Source of the DNA: Rhodocyclaceae bacterium
Lineage (GTDB): Bacteria > Pseudomonadota > Gammaproteobacteria > Burkholderiales > Rhodocyclaceae
NCBI GenBank assembly: GCA_023230455.1
Contig: JALNXH010000028.1
Location: 1-38,939, forward strand
Direction of reading: 5' to 3'
Length of the DNA stretch: 38,939 bases
The notes under the pieces are model-generated. The model made no database searches and had not been told where the DNA came from. It worked only from the letters and a program-made list of their open reading frames with translations. Shown piece after piece: positions 8,953-16,621 of this stretch; the first letter of the stretch is position 1; each line of letters opens with the position of its first letter. The translations under genes were made by a program, and so were the position numbers.

Positions 8953-9675
8953 ATGAATGCTCCTGCACCCAAGCCCGTTGAATTCAAGGGCACCTCGCTG
9001 TCGGTGGTGTCCGTTGTCCTGCGGAGTATCTCCGCGCCCGTACTGGAAGCCGCGATCGCGGCAATGCCCGGTGGTAAGCGGCGGTTTTTCGATGGCGATG
9101 CGGCAGTCCTGGATCTTGCCGCGGTAGCGGACGATACAGCCGACTGGGCGGCGGTGCTCGGACTGCTGCGCGATTACGGGCTACAGCCGGTGGGCGTCTG
9201 CGGTGCCAACGCGGCACTGCTGCGCGGCGCCGGGTCTGCCGGACTGCCGGTCCTGGCCGCCGAGGAACTGGCGCGGCCGACGCGCAAGGCCGTTGCGGAA
9301 AAGGCCGCTCCGGCCGATGCCGCTGCGCCGACGTTGATTGTGGACAAGCCGCTGCGTTCGGGACAACGCATCTATGCCCGCGGCGGCGATCTGGTGCTGA
9401 CCGCTATGGTGTCGGCCGGTGCCGAAGTCATTGCCGACGGCAGCATCCATGTTTATGCGCCGTTGCGCGGCAAGGCGCTGGCCGGCGCCACCGGCAATGC
9501 CGGTGCCCGCGTCTGGTGTACCTGTTTCGCCGCCGAGCTGGTGTCGGTGGCGGGGGTTTATCGTACTTTCGAGCAGGGGTTGCCTCCGGAGCTGGACCAG
9601 AAGCCGGTGCAGGTACGGCTCGACGGCGAGGAAGGGCAGCAGAAACTGCACATCGCCCCCTTGGCGCTGCGCTGA
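8953..9675 (+). CDS. minC: Septum site-determining protein MinC
   Basis: MinC inhibits FtsZ assembly away from mid-cell and is recruited to the membrane by MinD. The protein is 240 residues from the ATG at 8953 (MNAPAPKPVEFKG); a TTG at 8932 would add seven residues but has no better ribosome site. The N-terminal FtsZ-inhibiting domain (about 10-100) is joined through an Ala/Pro linker to the beta-helical C-terminal domain, with the hallmark pattern RSGQRIYARGGDLVLTAMVS and GSIHVYAPLRGKALAGATGN, then ELVSVAGVYRTFEQ. minD and minE follow on the same strand, the usual order. Confidence 0.96.
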   Translation: MNAPAPKPVEFKGTSLSVVSVVLRSISAPVLEAAIAAMPGGKRRFFDGDAAVLDLAAVADDTADWAAVLGLLRDYGLQPVGVCGANAALLRGAGSAGLPVLAAEELARPTRKAVAEKAAPADAAAPTLIVDKPLRSGQRIYARGGDLVLTAMVSAGAEVIADGSIHVYAPLRGKALAGATGNAGARVWCTCFAAELVSVAGVYRTFEQGLPPELDQKPVQVRLDGEEGQQKLHIAPLALR

Positions 9676-9765
9676 TCCGGGCCATATTCCCCCTTATTCG
9701 TGCCGATGGGGCCGGCGGATGGACTGTAAAATCGCCGCTTCCCTATTTTTTCGAGAGCGTCGCTC

Positions 9766-10581
9766 ATGACCCGAATCGTCGTCGTGACTTCCGGCAAGGG
9801 CGGGGTCGGCAAGACCACCACCAGTGCCAGCTTTGCCTCCGGGCTCGCCATGCGCGGCTTCAAGACCGCGGTGATCGATTTCGACGTCGGCCTGCGTAAC
9901 CTCGATTTGATCATGGGCTGTGAGCGGCGGGTGGTGTACGACCTGATCAATGTCATCAACGGCGAAGCCAACCTGACCCAGGGCCTGATCAAGGACAAGC
10001 ACTGCGACAACCTGTTCGTTCTGCCGGCGTCGCAGACCCGCGACAAGGACGCGCTGACCGAGGAAGGTGTGGAGAAGGTGCTCAAGGATCTGGAGCACAT
10101 GGGTTTCGACTACATCGTTTGCGACAGCCCGGCCGGCATCGAACGGGGCGCGGTGATGGCGCTGACCTTCGCCGACGAGGCGATCGTCGTGACCAATCCT
10201 GAAGTGTCCTCGGTGCGCGACTCGGACCGCATCCTCGGCATCCTCCAGGCCAAGTCGAAGCGCGCCCAGGCCGGCGGCGAACCGGTGAAGGAGCACCTGC
10301 TGATCACCCGCTATTCGCCGAAACGCGTCGAGGACGGCGAGATGCTGTCCTACAAGGATGTGCAGGAAATTCTCCGCGTGCCGATCATCGGCGTGATTCC
10401 CGAATCGGAATCGGTGCTGCATGCCTCGAACCAGGGTACGCCGGCGGTGCATATCAAGGATTCCGACGTCGCCAGCGCCTACCTCGACATGGTCGGCCGT
10501 TTCCTCGGCGAAGAGAAGCCGCTGCGTTTCGTGGACTACGAGAAGCCGGGCCTGTTGAAGCGTCTTTTCGGGGGCAAGTGA
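9766..10581 (+). CDS. minD: Septum site-determining ATPase MinD
   Basis: MinD is the membrane-cycling ParA/MRP-type ATPase that carries MinC and is displaced by MinE. The 271-residue protein has the deviant Walker A GKGGVGKTT at residues 10-18, the FDVGLRNLDLIMG switch segment, VCDSPAGIE as Walker B region, and ends in the amphipathic membrane-targeting helix GLLKRLFGGK. It starts 90 bases after minC and one base before minE. A TAAAAT at 9727-9732 could be a -10 element for a minDE transcript, but no convincing -35 accompanies it. Confidence 0.97.
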   Translation: MTRIVVVTSGKGGVGKTTTSASFASGLAMRGFKTAVIDFDVGLRNLDLIMGCERRVVYDLINVINGEANLTQGLIKDKHCDNLFVLPASQTRDKDALTEEGVEKVLKDLEHMGFDYIVCDSPAGIERGAVMALTFADEAIVVTNPEVSSVRDSDRILGILQAKSKRAQAGGEPVKEHLLITRYSPKRVEDGEMLSYKDVQEILRVPIIGVIPESESVLHASNQGTPAVHIKDSDVASAYLDMVGRFLGEEKPLRFVDYEKPGLLKRLFGGK

Positions 10582-10582
10582 G

Positions 10583-10843
10583 ATGTCGCTGCTCAATCTC
10601 CTCTTCGGCAACAAGCCCAAGTCCGCCAACGTCGCCAAGGAGCGGCTGCAGCTGATCATCGCGCGCGAACGCGGCGCGGGCAGCGCGCCGGATTTCCTGC
10701 CTGCCTTGCAGCAGGAACTGGTGCAGGTGATCTCGAAGTACGTCAAGGTCAACCCCAACGACATCAAGGTGTCGCTGGAAAAACAGGACAATTACGAAGT
10801 GCTCGAAGTCAACATCGTGCTGCCCGAGGTGGCGCGGGTTTAG
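10583..10843 (+). CDS. minE: Cell division topological specificity factor MinE
   Basis: MinE stimulates MinD ATPase and gives the Min system its mid-cell specificity. The 86-residue protein has the expected membrane-binding N terminus (MSLLNLLFG), the MinD-binding helix region with AKERLQLIIARERG, and a C-terminal dimerisation domain (LQQELVQVISKYVKVNPNDIK written as LVQVISKYVKVNPNDIK). It begins one base after the minD stop. Confidence 0.97.
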   Translation: MSLLNLLFGNKPKSANVAKERLQLIIARERGAGSAPDFLPALQQELVQVISKYVKVNPNDIKVSLEKQDNYEVLEVNIVLPEVARV

Positions 10844-10883
10844 GCGCCGCAATCGCGAATATCCCTCTGCAATTTTTGCTGCC

Positions 10884-11951
10884 ATGAAATACGAAATCGA
10901 CGACGTGCGCATCAGCGAAATCAAGGAACTGGCTCCGCCGGCCCACGTGCTGCGGGAGTTCCCGGCCACCGAGGCGGCGGCGATCACTTCCTACGAAGGA
11001 CGCCAGGCCGTGCATCGGGTGATCCACGGCGCCGACGATCGCCTGGTGGTGGTGATCGGCCCCTGCTCGATCCACGATGCCGAGGCCGCGCTCGACTACG
11101 CCCGCCGCCTCAAGGCCGAGCAGGAGCGCCTGGCTGCCGATCTGGTCGTGGTGATGCGGGTGTATTTCGAGAAGCCGCGCACCACGGTGGGCTGGAAGGG
11201 GCTGATCAACGATCCGCACCTCGACGGCAGCTTCCGCATCAACGAAGGCCTGCGCCTGGCGCGCAAGCTGCTGTGGGAGATCAATGAGCTGGGCCTGCCG
11301 TGCGGTACCGAGTTTCTCGACACCATCACGCCGCAATACACTGCCGACTTGATCTCCTGGGGCGCCATCGGTGCGCGCACCACCGAGTCGCAGGTGCACC
11401 GCGAACTGGCCTCCGGCCTGTCCTGCCCGGTCGGTTTCAAGAACGGCACCGACGGCAACATCCGCATCGCGGTCGATGCGATCAAGGCCGCCGCCAGCCC
11501 GCACCATTTCCTCTCGGTGACCAAGGCCGGCCATTCGGCCATCGTGTCGACCGAAGGCAACGAGGATTGCCATGTCATCCTGCGCGGCGGCAAGGAGCCG
11601 AATCACGACGCCGATTCGGTGGAGGCGGCGTGCAGCGAACTGGCCAAGGCCGGACTGGCGTCGAAGCTGATGATCGACTTTTCCCACGCCAACAGCCGCA
11701 AGCAGTACAAGCTGCAAGTTGACGTGGCGCAGGAGGTCGGCGCCCAGATCGCGGCCGGCGACGACCGTATTTTCGGCGTGATGGTCGAGTCGCATCTGAA
11801 GGAAGGGCGCCAGGATTTGGTGCCGGGCAAGCCCCTCGAATACGGCCAGAGCATCACCGACGCCTGCATCGGCTGGGAGGACAGCGTGGCGGTGCTCGAC
11901 ATCCTCGCCGACGCGGTGCGCAAGCGCCGGCTGGTGCTTGAGGATAAGTAG
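10884..11951 (+). CDS. aroG: 3-deoxy-7-phosphoheptulonate (DAHP) synthase, class I
   Basis: The enzyme condenses phosphoenolpyruvate and erythrose 4-phosphate in the first step of the shikimate pathway. At 355 residues it matches the AroFGH family, with VVVIGPCSIHD, the RVYFEKPRTTVGWKGLINDP substrate segment, GAIGARTTESQVHRELASG and DFSHANSRKQ metal/substrate motifs all present. Which amino acid feeds back on it cannot be told from this reading, so the aroG symbol is for the family. A hairpin terminator lies 36 bases after the stop. It is separated from minE by 40 bases and may share its transcript. Confidence 0.95.
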   Translation: MKYEIDDVRISEIKELAPPAHVLREFPATEAAAITSYEGRQAVHRVIHGADDRLVVVIGPCSIHDAEAALDYARRLKAEQERLAADLVVVMRVYFEKPRTTVGWKGLINDPHLDGSFRINEGLRLARKLLWEINELGLPCGTEFLDTITPQYTADLISWGAIGARTTESQVHRELASGLSCPVGFKNGTDGNIRIAVDAIKAAASPHHFLSVTKAGHSAIVSTEGNEDCHVILRGGKEPNHDADSVEAACSELAKAGLASKLMIDFSHANSRKQYKLQVDVAQEVGAQIAAGDDRIFGVMVESHLKEGRQDLVPGKPLEYGQSITDACIGWEDSVAVLDILADAVRKRRLVLEDK

Positions 11952-11958
11952 GCTCCCC

Positions 11959-13545
11959 TTGGCTGACGCCGCTGCTGCCGGCCCGGTAAGAAAAGACGGC
12001 GTGTCCCCACGCCGTCTTTTCTTTTGGCTGCTCGGTTCGCTGCTGGTTTTTCGCCTCTGGCTCGCCGCCGCGCTGCCGATCACCGGCGACGAAGCCTATT
12101 TTATCTGGTGGGGCAAGGTTCCCGACTGGGGTTTCTACGACCATCCGCCGATGATCGGCTGGTGGCTGGCGGCACAGTTGTCGCTCGGCGATGCTGCGTG
12201 GTGGCTGCGCTTGGGCTCGGTGCTGCAACCTTTTGCCCTTGCCGGCGGCGTGTTCTGGTTCCTGCCGCGCATCGCGCCCGGCGTCGATGCGGCGCGGCGC
12301 GGGTGGGCGGCGTTGCTGGTGCTGCTGGCGCCGGCCTTCGTCTGGAATGTGCTGATCACCACCGATACGCCGCTGATCTATTTTTCGGTGTTCTCCGGCC
12401 TGTGCTGGCTGCGCGCGCGGCGCGATGACGACCTGCGCTGGTATTTACTCTGCGGTCTGCTGCTGGCGGGCGCGGTGCTGTCGAAATATTTCGTCGCCTT
12501 CCTCGGCTTCGCCTATCTGGTCGACCTTGCGCTGCGTCCGACCCGCCGCGGCGTGCTGGGCCTGTTGCTCGCCTATCTGTGTTGCGTGCCGGCGCTGGCC
12601 CTGATGGCGTGGTGGAACGCTGGCCACTGCTGGCCCAATTACATGTTCAATTTCGTCAACCGCCACGGCAACGCCGCTTTCGGCTGGAAGAACAGCGTCA
12701 CCTATCTGTTGATGATGGTCTATCTGCTGACTCCGGCGGGCGTGTGGGCGCTGATCAGACACCGTCCGTTCGCCCTAAGCCTGTCGAAGGGCGTGACACT
12801 CGGGGCTTCGACAAGCTCAGCCCGAACGGTAATCTCGCTCACTCTGCTGGCCTGGGTACCGTTCGCCCTGTTCGGCGTGCTCTCGCTGAAAAAGACCGTT
12901 GGCCTGCATTGGGTGCTGTCTTTCCTGCCCTTCGCCTTCATCGGTCTGGCGCTGGCTTTGCCGGCCGCAAGGCTGCGCCGCGTCGGCCTGTTCTTCCTCG
13001 GTTTTGCTGCGCTGCATGTGGCGTTGATCGTCGGTGCGAGCGTTACTCGCCTCGATGCTTGGCAAAAGACCAAGTGGTACGACAGTGCGGTATTGGCTAT
13101 CCGGGCCGGAGAAATCGTGCGCCGGCTCGAACTTTACGCCGCCGATTACGCCTTCGCCAGCAACGGCTATGCCGACGCGGTGACCCTTGGCTACAACGCA
13201 CGGCGCTATTTTCTGGTCTTCGGCACGGCGTCAAGCCATGCGCGCCACGACGACATCCTCACCGATTTTTCTGCACTTGACGGCCGCAATATCCTCATCC
13301 TGCGCAAAAGCGCGCCGGGCGACAACGAATACGCGCCATACTTCGCGGAACTGAAGACAGAAACTTTTGTCCTCGATGGAGTGACCTTCTACGCGATTTT
13401 CGGCCGCGGCTTCGACTATGCGGCCTACAGGGAGAAAGTGCTGACTGCCGTGCGCGACAAGTACTATCGGATTCCCCGCTGGCTGCCGCAGGGCACCTGC
13501 TATTTCCTCGACCGTTACTGGCCGGAACTGCCATGGCCGCGCTGA
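11959..13545 (+). CDS. GT39/ArnT-type membrane glycosyltransferase
   Basis: A polytopic membrane protein of about 528 residues that should transfer a sugar from a polyprenyl-phosphate donor. The family is shown by the periplasmic loop ITGDEAYFIWWGK...DWGFYDHPPMIGWWLA, with the acidic GDE and YDHPP motifs of PMT/ArnT-like enzymes, and by about ten hydrophobic helices. The start is uncertain: TTG at 11959 (preceded by AAGTAGG) or GTG at 12001; the frame is open to 11938. A REP-like palindrome is translated in frame at 12766-12829 (giving RPFALSLSKG and STSSART) in a loop between helices. The stop overlaps the next gene by 13 bases, so the two are coupled. The acceptor is unknown; lipid, glycan or protein are all possible. 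Confidence 0.85.
   Translation: MADAAAAGPVRKDGVSPRRLFFWLLGSLLVFRLWLAAALPITGDEAYFIWWGKVPDWGFYDHPPMIGWWLAAQLSLGDAAWWLRLGSVLQPFALAGGVFWFLPRIAPGVDAARRGWAALLVLLAPAFVWNVLITTDTPLIYFSVFSGLCWLRARRDDDLRWYLLCGLLLAGAVLSKYFVAFLGFAYLVDLALRPTRRGVLGLLLAYLCCVPALALMAWWNAGHCWPNYMFNFVNRHGNAAFGWKNSVTYLLMMVYLLTPAGVWALIRHRPFALSLSKGVTLGASTSSARTVISLTLLAWVPFALFGVLSLKKTVGLHWVLSFLPFAFIGLALALPAARLRRVGLFFLGFAALHVALIVGASVTRLDAWQKTKWYDSAVLAIRAGEIVRRLELYAADYAFASNGYADAVTLGYNARRYFLVFGTASSHARHDDILTDFSALDGRNILILRKSAPGDNEYAPYFAELKTETFVLDGVTFYAIFGRGFDYAAYREKVLTAVRDKYYRIPRWLPQGTCYFLDRYWPELPWPR
11988..12025 (+). terminator. Intrinsic terminator after DAHP synthase, inside the next gene's 5' end
   Basis: A perfect 16-bp stem (11988-12003 with 12008-12023) closes a TCCC loop and runs into a short T tract. 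It is a textbook terminator for the preceding gene, yet it lies in the open reading frame of the following glycosyltransferase, including its candidate GTG start at 12001. Confidence 0.8.
12766..12829. repeat. REP-like palindromic element inside the glycosyltransferase gene
   Basis: The left arm CCGTTCGCCCTAAGCCTGTC (continuing GAAGGG, to 12791) and the right arm GGCTTCGACAAGCTCAGCCC (continuing GAACGG, from 12804) are imperfect inverted copies, 20 of 26 positions pairing. This core (TTCGACAAGCTCAG / GAACGG) is a palindrome commonly dispersed in beta- and gammaproteobacterial genomes, mostly between genes. Here it is in frame within a coding region and is the only copy noticed in the window. 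Confidence 0.8.
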
Positions 13546-14414
13546 TCCGCCTGATCCTCTTGCTGCGGCCCCACCAGTGGGTGAAGAATGGTTTCGTGCT
13601 GGTCGGGCTGTTGTTCGGCCACGCCTGGACTGATCCGCTGAAGCTACAGCAGGGGCTGTGGGCGTTCGCCGCGTTCTGCCTGCTGTCGTCGGCAGTCTAT
13701 GTTTTCAACGACCTCCTCGACCGCGAACAGGACCGGCTGCATCCGAAGAAACGCCATCGGCCGCTGGCCAGCGGCGCGGTAGCTTTGCCGGCGGCACTGG
13801 CGTTGCTCACCGCCTGCCTGCTGTGCGGGCTGGCCATCGCGTTCACCCGCGCCGGCAGCGCGCCCTGGGTGTTCGTCGCCTATCTGGTGATCAACGGTAT
13901 CTACAGTCTGGGGGCGAAGCACGTCGTCGTTCTCGATGTGTTTCTCATCGCTGCCGGCTTCATGCTGCGCTTGCTCGCCGGTACGCTCGGCCTCGGCATC
14001 CAGCCCTCACAGTGGCTGCTGCTTTGCGGCCTGATGCTGACCCTGTTCCTCGGTTTCGCCAAGCGCCGCGCCGAATTGGCGGCGGTGGCCGACGATCCGG
14101 CCGCCCACCGCCGTGTGCTGGAAGATTATTCGGAGGCCATGCTCGACCAGTTCACCACCGTTGCCGCCGCCTGCGCCGTGGTGTCGTACAGCCTGTATAC
14201 CGTCAGCCCGGAAACCGTGGCCCTGCACGGCAGCACGCATCTGCTGCTGACCCTGCCCTTCGTGCTCTACGGCATGTTCCGCTACCTGTTCCTGCTGCAC
14301 AAGCGCGGCGGCGGCGGCGACACGGCCAGCGACCTGCTCACCGACCCGCACCTGATCCTGGCCGTGGCCGGCTGGTTGGCGACGGTGCTTGCCGTACTGA
14401 CCGGAAGGCTATAA
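13533..14414 (+). CDS. UbiA-family prenyltransferase, decaprenyl-phosphate phosphoribosyltransferase-like
   Basis: A 293-residue membrane protein with about eight helices and the aspartate-rich prenyl/Mg site FNDLLDREQDRLHPKKRHRP, followed by the RPLASG signature. The opening LLLRPHQWVKNGFVLVGLLFG and second conserved loop GFAKRRAELAAV fit the DPPR-synthase branch of the UbiA family, which attaches phosphoribose to a polyprenyl phosphate. The gene starts inside the 3' end of the GT39 gene. The pair suggests that a polyprenyl-linked pentose donor is made and then used by the upstream transferase; this pairing is inference. Confidence 0.85.
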   Translation: MAALIRLILLLRPHQWVKNGFVLVGLLFGHAWTDPLKLQQGLWAFAAFCLLSSAVYVFNDLLDREQDRLHPKKRHRPLASGAVALPAALALLTACLLCGLAIAFTRAGSAPWVFVAYLVINGIYSLGAKHVVVLDVFLIAAGFMLRLLAGTLGLGIQPSQWLLLCGLMLTLFLGFAKRRAELAAVADDPAAHRRVLEDYSEAMLDQFTTVAAACAVVSYSLYTVSPETVALHGSTHLLLTLPFVLYGMFRYLFLLHKRGGGGDTASDLLTDPHLILAVAGWLATVLAVLTGRL

Positions 14415-14415
14415 T
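14410..14415 (+). promoter_or_regulatory. Possible -10 box just upstream of the cNMP-binding gene
   Basis: A perfect TATAAT overlaps the stop codon region of the prenyltransferase gene and lies only 9 bases before the ATG at 14425. If used, the transcript would be almost leaderless. The -35 candidate (CTTGCC, 14388-14393, 16-bp spacing) is weak. Confidence 0.35.
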
Positions 14416-14424
14416 GATTTCGCC

Positions 14425-14961
14425 ATGGTCGATAAAGCCCTGATTCCCAGTCTGGCTCCGCTCGGAGATGCGACGCCGTTCGTCGAACGCATCCTCGAAA
14501 TCCTCGAACACATCAAGCTGTTCGAGGATTTCGACGCGTCCGAGATTGGCGCGCTGGCGCAGTACCTGACCTGTTTCCGAGCGCCGCGCGGCACCGAGAT
14601 CATCCACGAAGGGGAGCCGGGCAATTACCTGCTGCTGATCATCGAAGGCAGCATGGAGATCGTCAAGGTCGGGATCAACGGGCTGCCGTCCCGCATCGGT
14701 CTGGCCGGTCCTGGCAAGACCCTGGGCGAAATGTCGGTGATCGACGGCGAGCCGCGCTTCGCCAGTTGCATCGCCGAAGAAGACGTCCTCTTCGCTGTGC
14801 TTGATCGGGAAAATCTGTCGCGTATCCTCGCCGAGGAACCGCGCATGGGCGTCAAGCTGCTGATGGAGTTGCTGATGCTGCTCAACCAGCGCTTGCGTGT
14901 GGTGAGCAACGACTTGATGAAGTGCATGGCCGACAAGCAGAAGCGCATCGGCATGCGCTGA
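14425..14961 (+). CDS. Cyclic nucleotide-binding domain protein without DNA-binding domain
   Basis: The 178-residue protein has one Crp/PKA-type cyclic-nucleotide-binding beta-barrel (about residues 35-150) with GTEIIHEGEPGNYLLLIIEG and GKTLGEMSVIDGEPRFASCI, which carries the phosphate-binding-cassette position. It lacks the helix-turn-helix of Crp/Fnr regulators, so it is not a classical transcription factor; it may be a stand-alone cNMP sensor or bind a partner protein. The gene follows the prenyltransferase by 10 bases. Its stop codon directly abuts that of the convergent TonB-domain gene. Confidence 0.85.
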   Translation: MVDKALIPSLAPLGDATPFVERILEILEHIKLFEDFDASEIGALAQYLTCFRAPRGTEIIHEGEPGNYLLLIIEGSMEIVKVGINGLPSRIGLAGPGKTLGEMSVIDGEPRFASCIAEEDVLFAVLDRENLSRILAEEPRMGVKLLMELLMLLNQRLRVVSNDLMKCMADKQKRIGMR

Positions 14962-14969
14962 TCAGCGCA
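14954..14969. repeat. 16-bp perfect palindrome joining two convergent stop codons
   Basis: TGCGCTGATCAGCGCA reads the same on both strands. Its centre contains the TGA of the plus-strand cNMP gene (14959-14961) and the TGA of the minus-strand TonB-domain gene (14964-14962). Confidence 0.8.
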
Positions 14970-15489
14970 GTCTGAATTCGACCGGCAGCAGCATTTCCCG
15001 TTTTCCGATTCCCTCAATGCGTCCCATCGACCAGGCGGCGCGCTCGGCTGCCGCGTCCAGGACGGCGTGGCCGCTGCCGGCGGCTATCGCCACGTCGACG
15101 ATGCGCCCTTCGCCATCGAGGGTCAGCAGCAGCCGCACTTCGCCCTCCCAGCCCGCAGCAACCGCTTCCGCAGGGTAGAACACCTGTTCTGCCAGTTTGC
15201 GCTGGGCCGCCGCTAGGTGTAGACGCCGATTTGCGGTCGAAGAAGTTGGCGCCATGGCGGCGGGTGGCTGCGTGGGTGCCGGTGTGGACGCGTTGTCCGA
15301 CAGGGTGTTTTTCAGCAGACTTTCCGTCGCCGCGGCTTCCTTCTGCGGCGGCAAGGCCACCTGTAGCGGTAGCGGGGGCGTTGCAACCTGTAGCCACAGC
15401 CCGGCGACCGACAGGGGCAGGCCATGTAGCAGTAGCGAGGCGAGAAACGAGAGTCCGAGGCGGAGAGAGGGTGTGCGCGAAGAAGGCAT
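14962..15489 (-). CDS. TonB C-terminal domain protein (energy transducer TonB-like)
   Basis: A 175-residue protein with the layout of small TonB proteins. A basic N terminus and one hydrophobic helix (about residues 11-33, LGLSFLASLLLHGLPLSVAG) are followed by a Pro/Ala/Thr-rich periplasmic linker and a C-terminal TonB-fold domain (about 95-175) with FYPAEAVAAGWEGEVRLLLT and the closing PVEFRLR strand. It would span the periplasm to energise an outer-membrane receptor, but no exbB/exbD or receptor gene is nearby, so the partner is unknown. It is divergent from the ankyrin-repeat gene with 34 bases between the starts. Confidence 0.85.
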   Translation of the reverse strand: MPSSRTPSLRLGLSFLASLLLHGLPLSVAGLWLQVATPPLPLQVALPPQKEAAATESLLKNTLSDNASTPAPTQPPAAMAPTSSTANRRLHLAAAQRKLAEQVFYPAEAVAAGWEGEVRLLLTLDGEGRIVDVAIAAGSGHAVLDAAAERAAWSMGRIEGIGKREMLLPVEFRLR

Positions 15490-15523
15490 TGCCCGTATTA
15501 TCGCCGCCCGGAGGATTCAGCAC

Positions 15524-16621
15524 TTGAACCGATACTGCAAAACCCTGGCGGCTGCGTCCGCCCTTGCCTTGTTTTCGGCATTCGCGGCCCGCGCCGAATT
15601 GCCCGATCCGACCACGTTCGGCGTCGCCATGGAAGTGGGCGATACGGCGAAGGCACGTGCCTGGCTGGATGAGGGATTGGCGCCGGATTTCATCGCCGAC
15701 CGGATCGGTAGCGGCCTGATGATCGGCGCCTGGGAGGGCAATATTGCGCTGATGGAACTGTTCCTTCAGCGCGGCGCGGACATCAACCTGATCAACGCCA
15801 ACGGCGAACAGGCCCTGCAACTGGCCGCTTGGCAGGGCCATACCAAGGCGCTGCAATGGTTGCTCGACCACGGCGCCCGCATCAATCGCGGCGGCAGGGA
15901 GTGGAGCGCACTGCACTATGCGGTGTTTGCCGGGCATGGCGATCTGGCAAAAACGTTGTTCGCGCGCGGCGCCAACGTCAACGCGCAGTCGCCCAACGGT
16001 TCTTCGGTGCTGATGATGGCGGCGCGCGAGGGCCATGAGGATCTGGCGAAAGCGCTGCTCGATGCCGGCGCCGATCCGACGCTGAAGAACGAATCGGGCG
16101 ACAACGCGCTTATCTGGGCGATGCGCCACGGCAACCTGCGCATCGCGCGGATGGTGGCCAGCGCCGACCAGTTCGCCGCCGCGGCGCGGATGCCGGCACA
16201 GAGTTTCGGTGCGGCGATCCGTTCTGTACCGCCACCGGGGCGGATTGCCGATCTGTTGCGGCAGATACGTATTGCCGAAGGGCAGGGTAAGCCGACGGCG
16301 GAACTGCGCAAGCTATTCTTTGCTGCGGTGAACGAGTTCAAGCGCGACGCGTCGGCCAAGCCGACGTCTCGTTCAGCGAAGCCCAAGGCGGCCAAGGCGC
16401 CGGCCGGGCTGGTGATTACCGCCGAACGCAGAAATCCCGGCGGCGAACGCGCCGAGGTGGTTTATGCCGCACCGGCAACGACGGTGAATGCCAACGATCC
16501 GGCCGAACTGCTGCGGCGGATCGGGGAAGCCGAGGCCCGGGGCAAACCGACGGCGGAGCTGCGTCGTGCCTTCCTCGATGCGGTGCGGCGCTATAAGGGC
16601 GATCACGGAGGAGTGCCGTAA
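15524..16621 (+). CDS. Exported ankyrin-repeat protein with duplicated C-terminal motif
   Basis: The TTG at 15524 is taken as start because GGAGG (15510-15514) lies 9 nt upstream and a signal peptide follows at once (TLAAASALALFSAFAARA). The frame is open upstream, but that part is antisense to the TonB-domain gene. The 365-residue protein has four to five ankyrin repeats (about residues 30-215; for example GEQALQLAAWQGHTKALQWL) and then a region of unknown type. The latter holds two copies of a helical motif, LLRQIRIAEGQGKPTAELRK at 244-263 and LLRRIGEAEARGKPTAELRR at 329-348, each followed by FxxAVxxxK. It is probably a periplasmic binding protein. Its stop overlaps the phospholipase start by one base. 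Confidence 0.85.
   Translation: MNRYCKTLAAASALALFSAFAARAELPDPTTFGVAMEVGDTAKARAWLDEGLAPDFIADRIGSGLMIGAWEGNIALMELFLQRGADINLINANGEQALQLAAWQGHTKALQWLLDHGARINRGGREWSALHYAVFAGHGDLAKTLFARGANVNAQSPNGSSVLMMAAREGHEDLAKALLDAGADPTLKNESGDNALIWAMRHGNLRIARMVASADQFAAAARMPAQSFGAAIRSVPPPGRIADLLRQIRIAEGQGKPTAELRKLFFAAVNEFKRDASAKPTSRSAKPKAAKAPAGLVITAERRNPGGERAEVVYAAPATTVNANDPAELLRRIGEAEARGKPTAELRRAFLDAVRRYKGDHGGVP

Noticed and set aside
15197..15523. Upstream extension of the ankyrin-repeat frame
   Set aside because: It is antisense to the TonB-domain gene and would bury the signal peptide; TTG 15524 has a good ribosome site.
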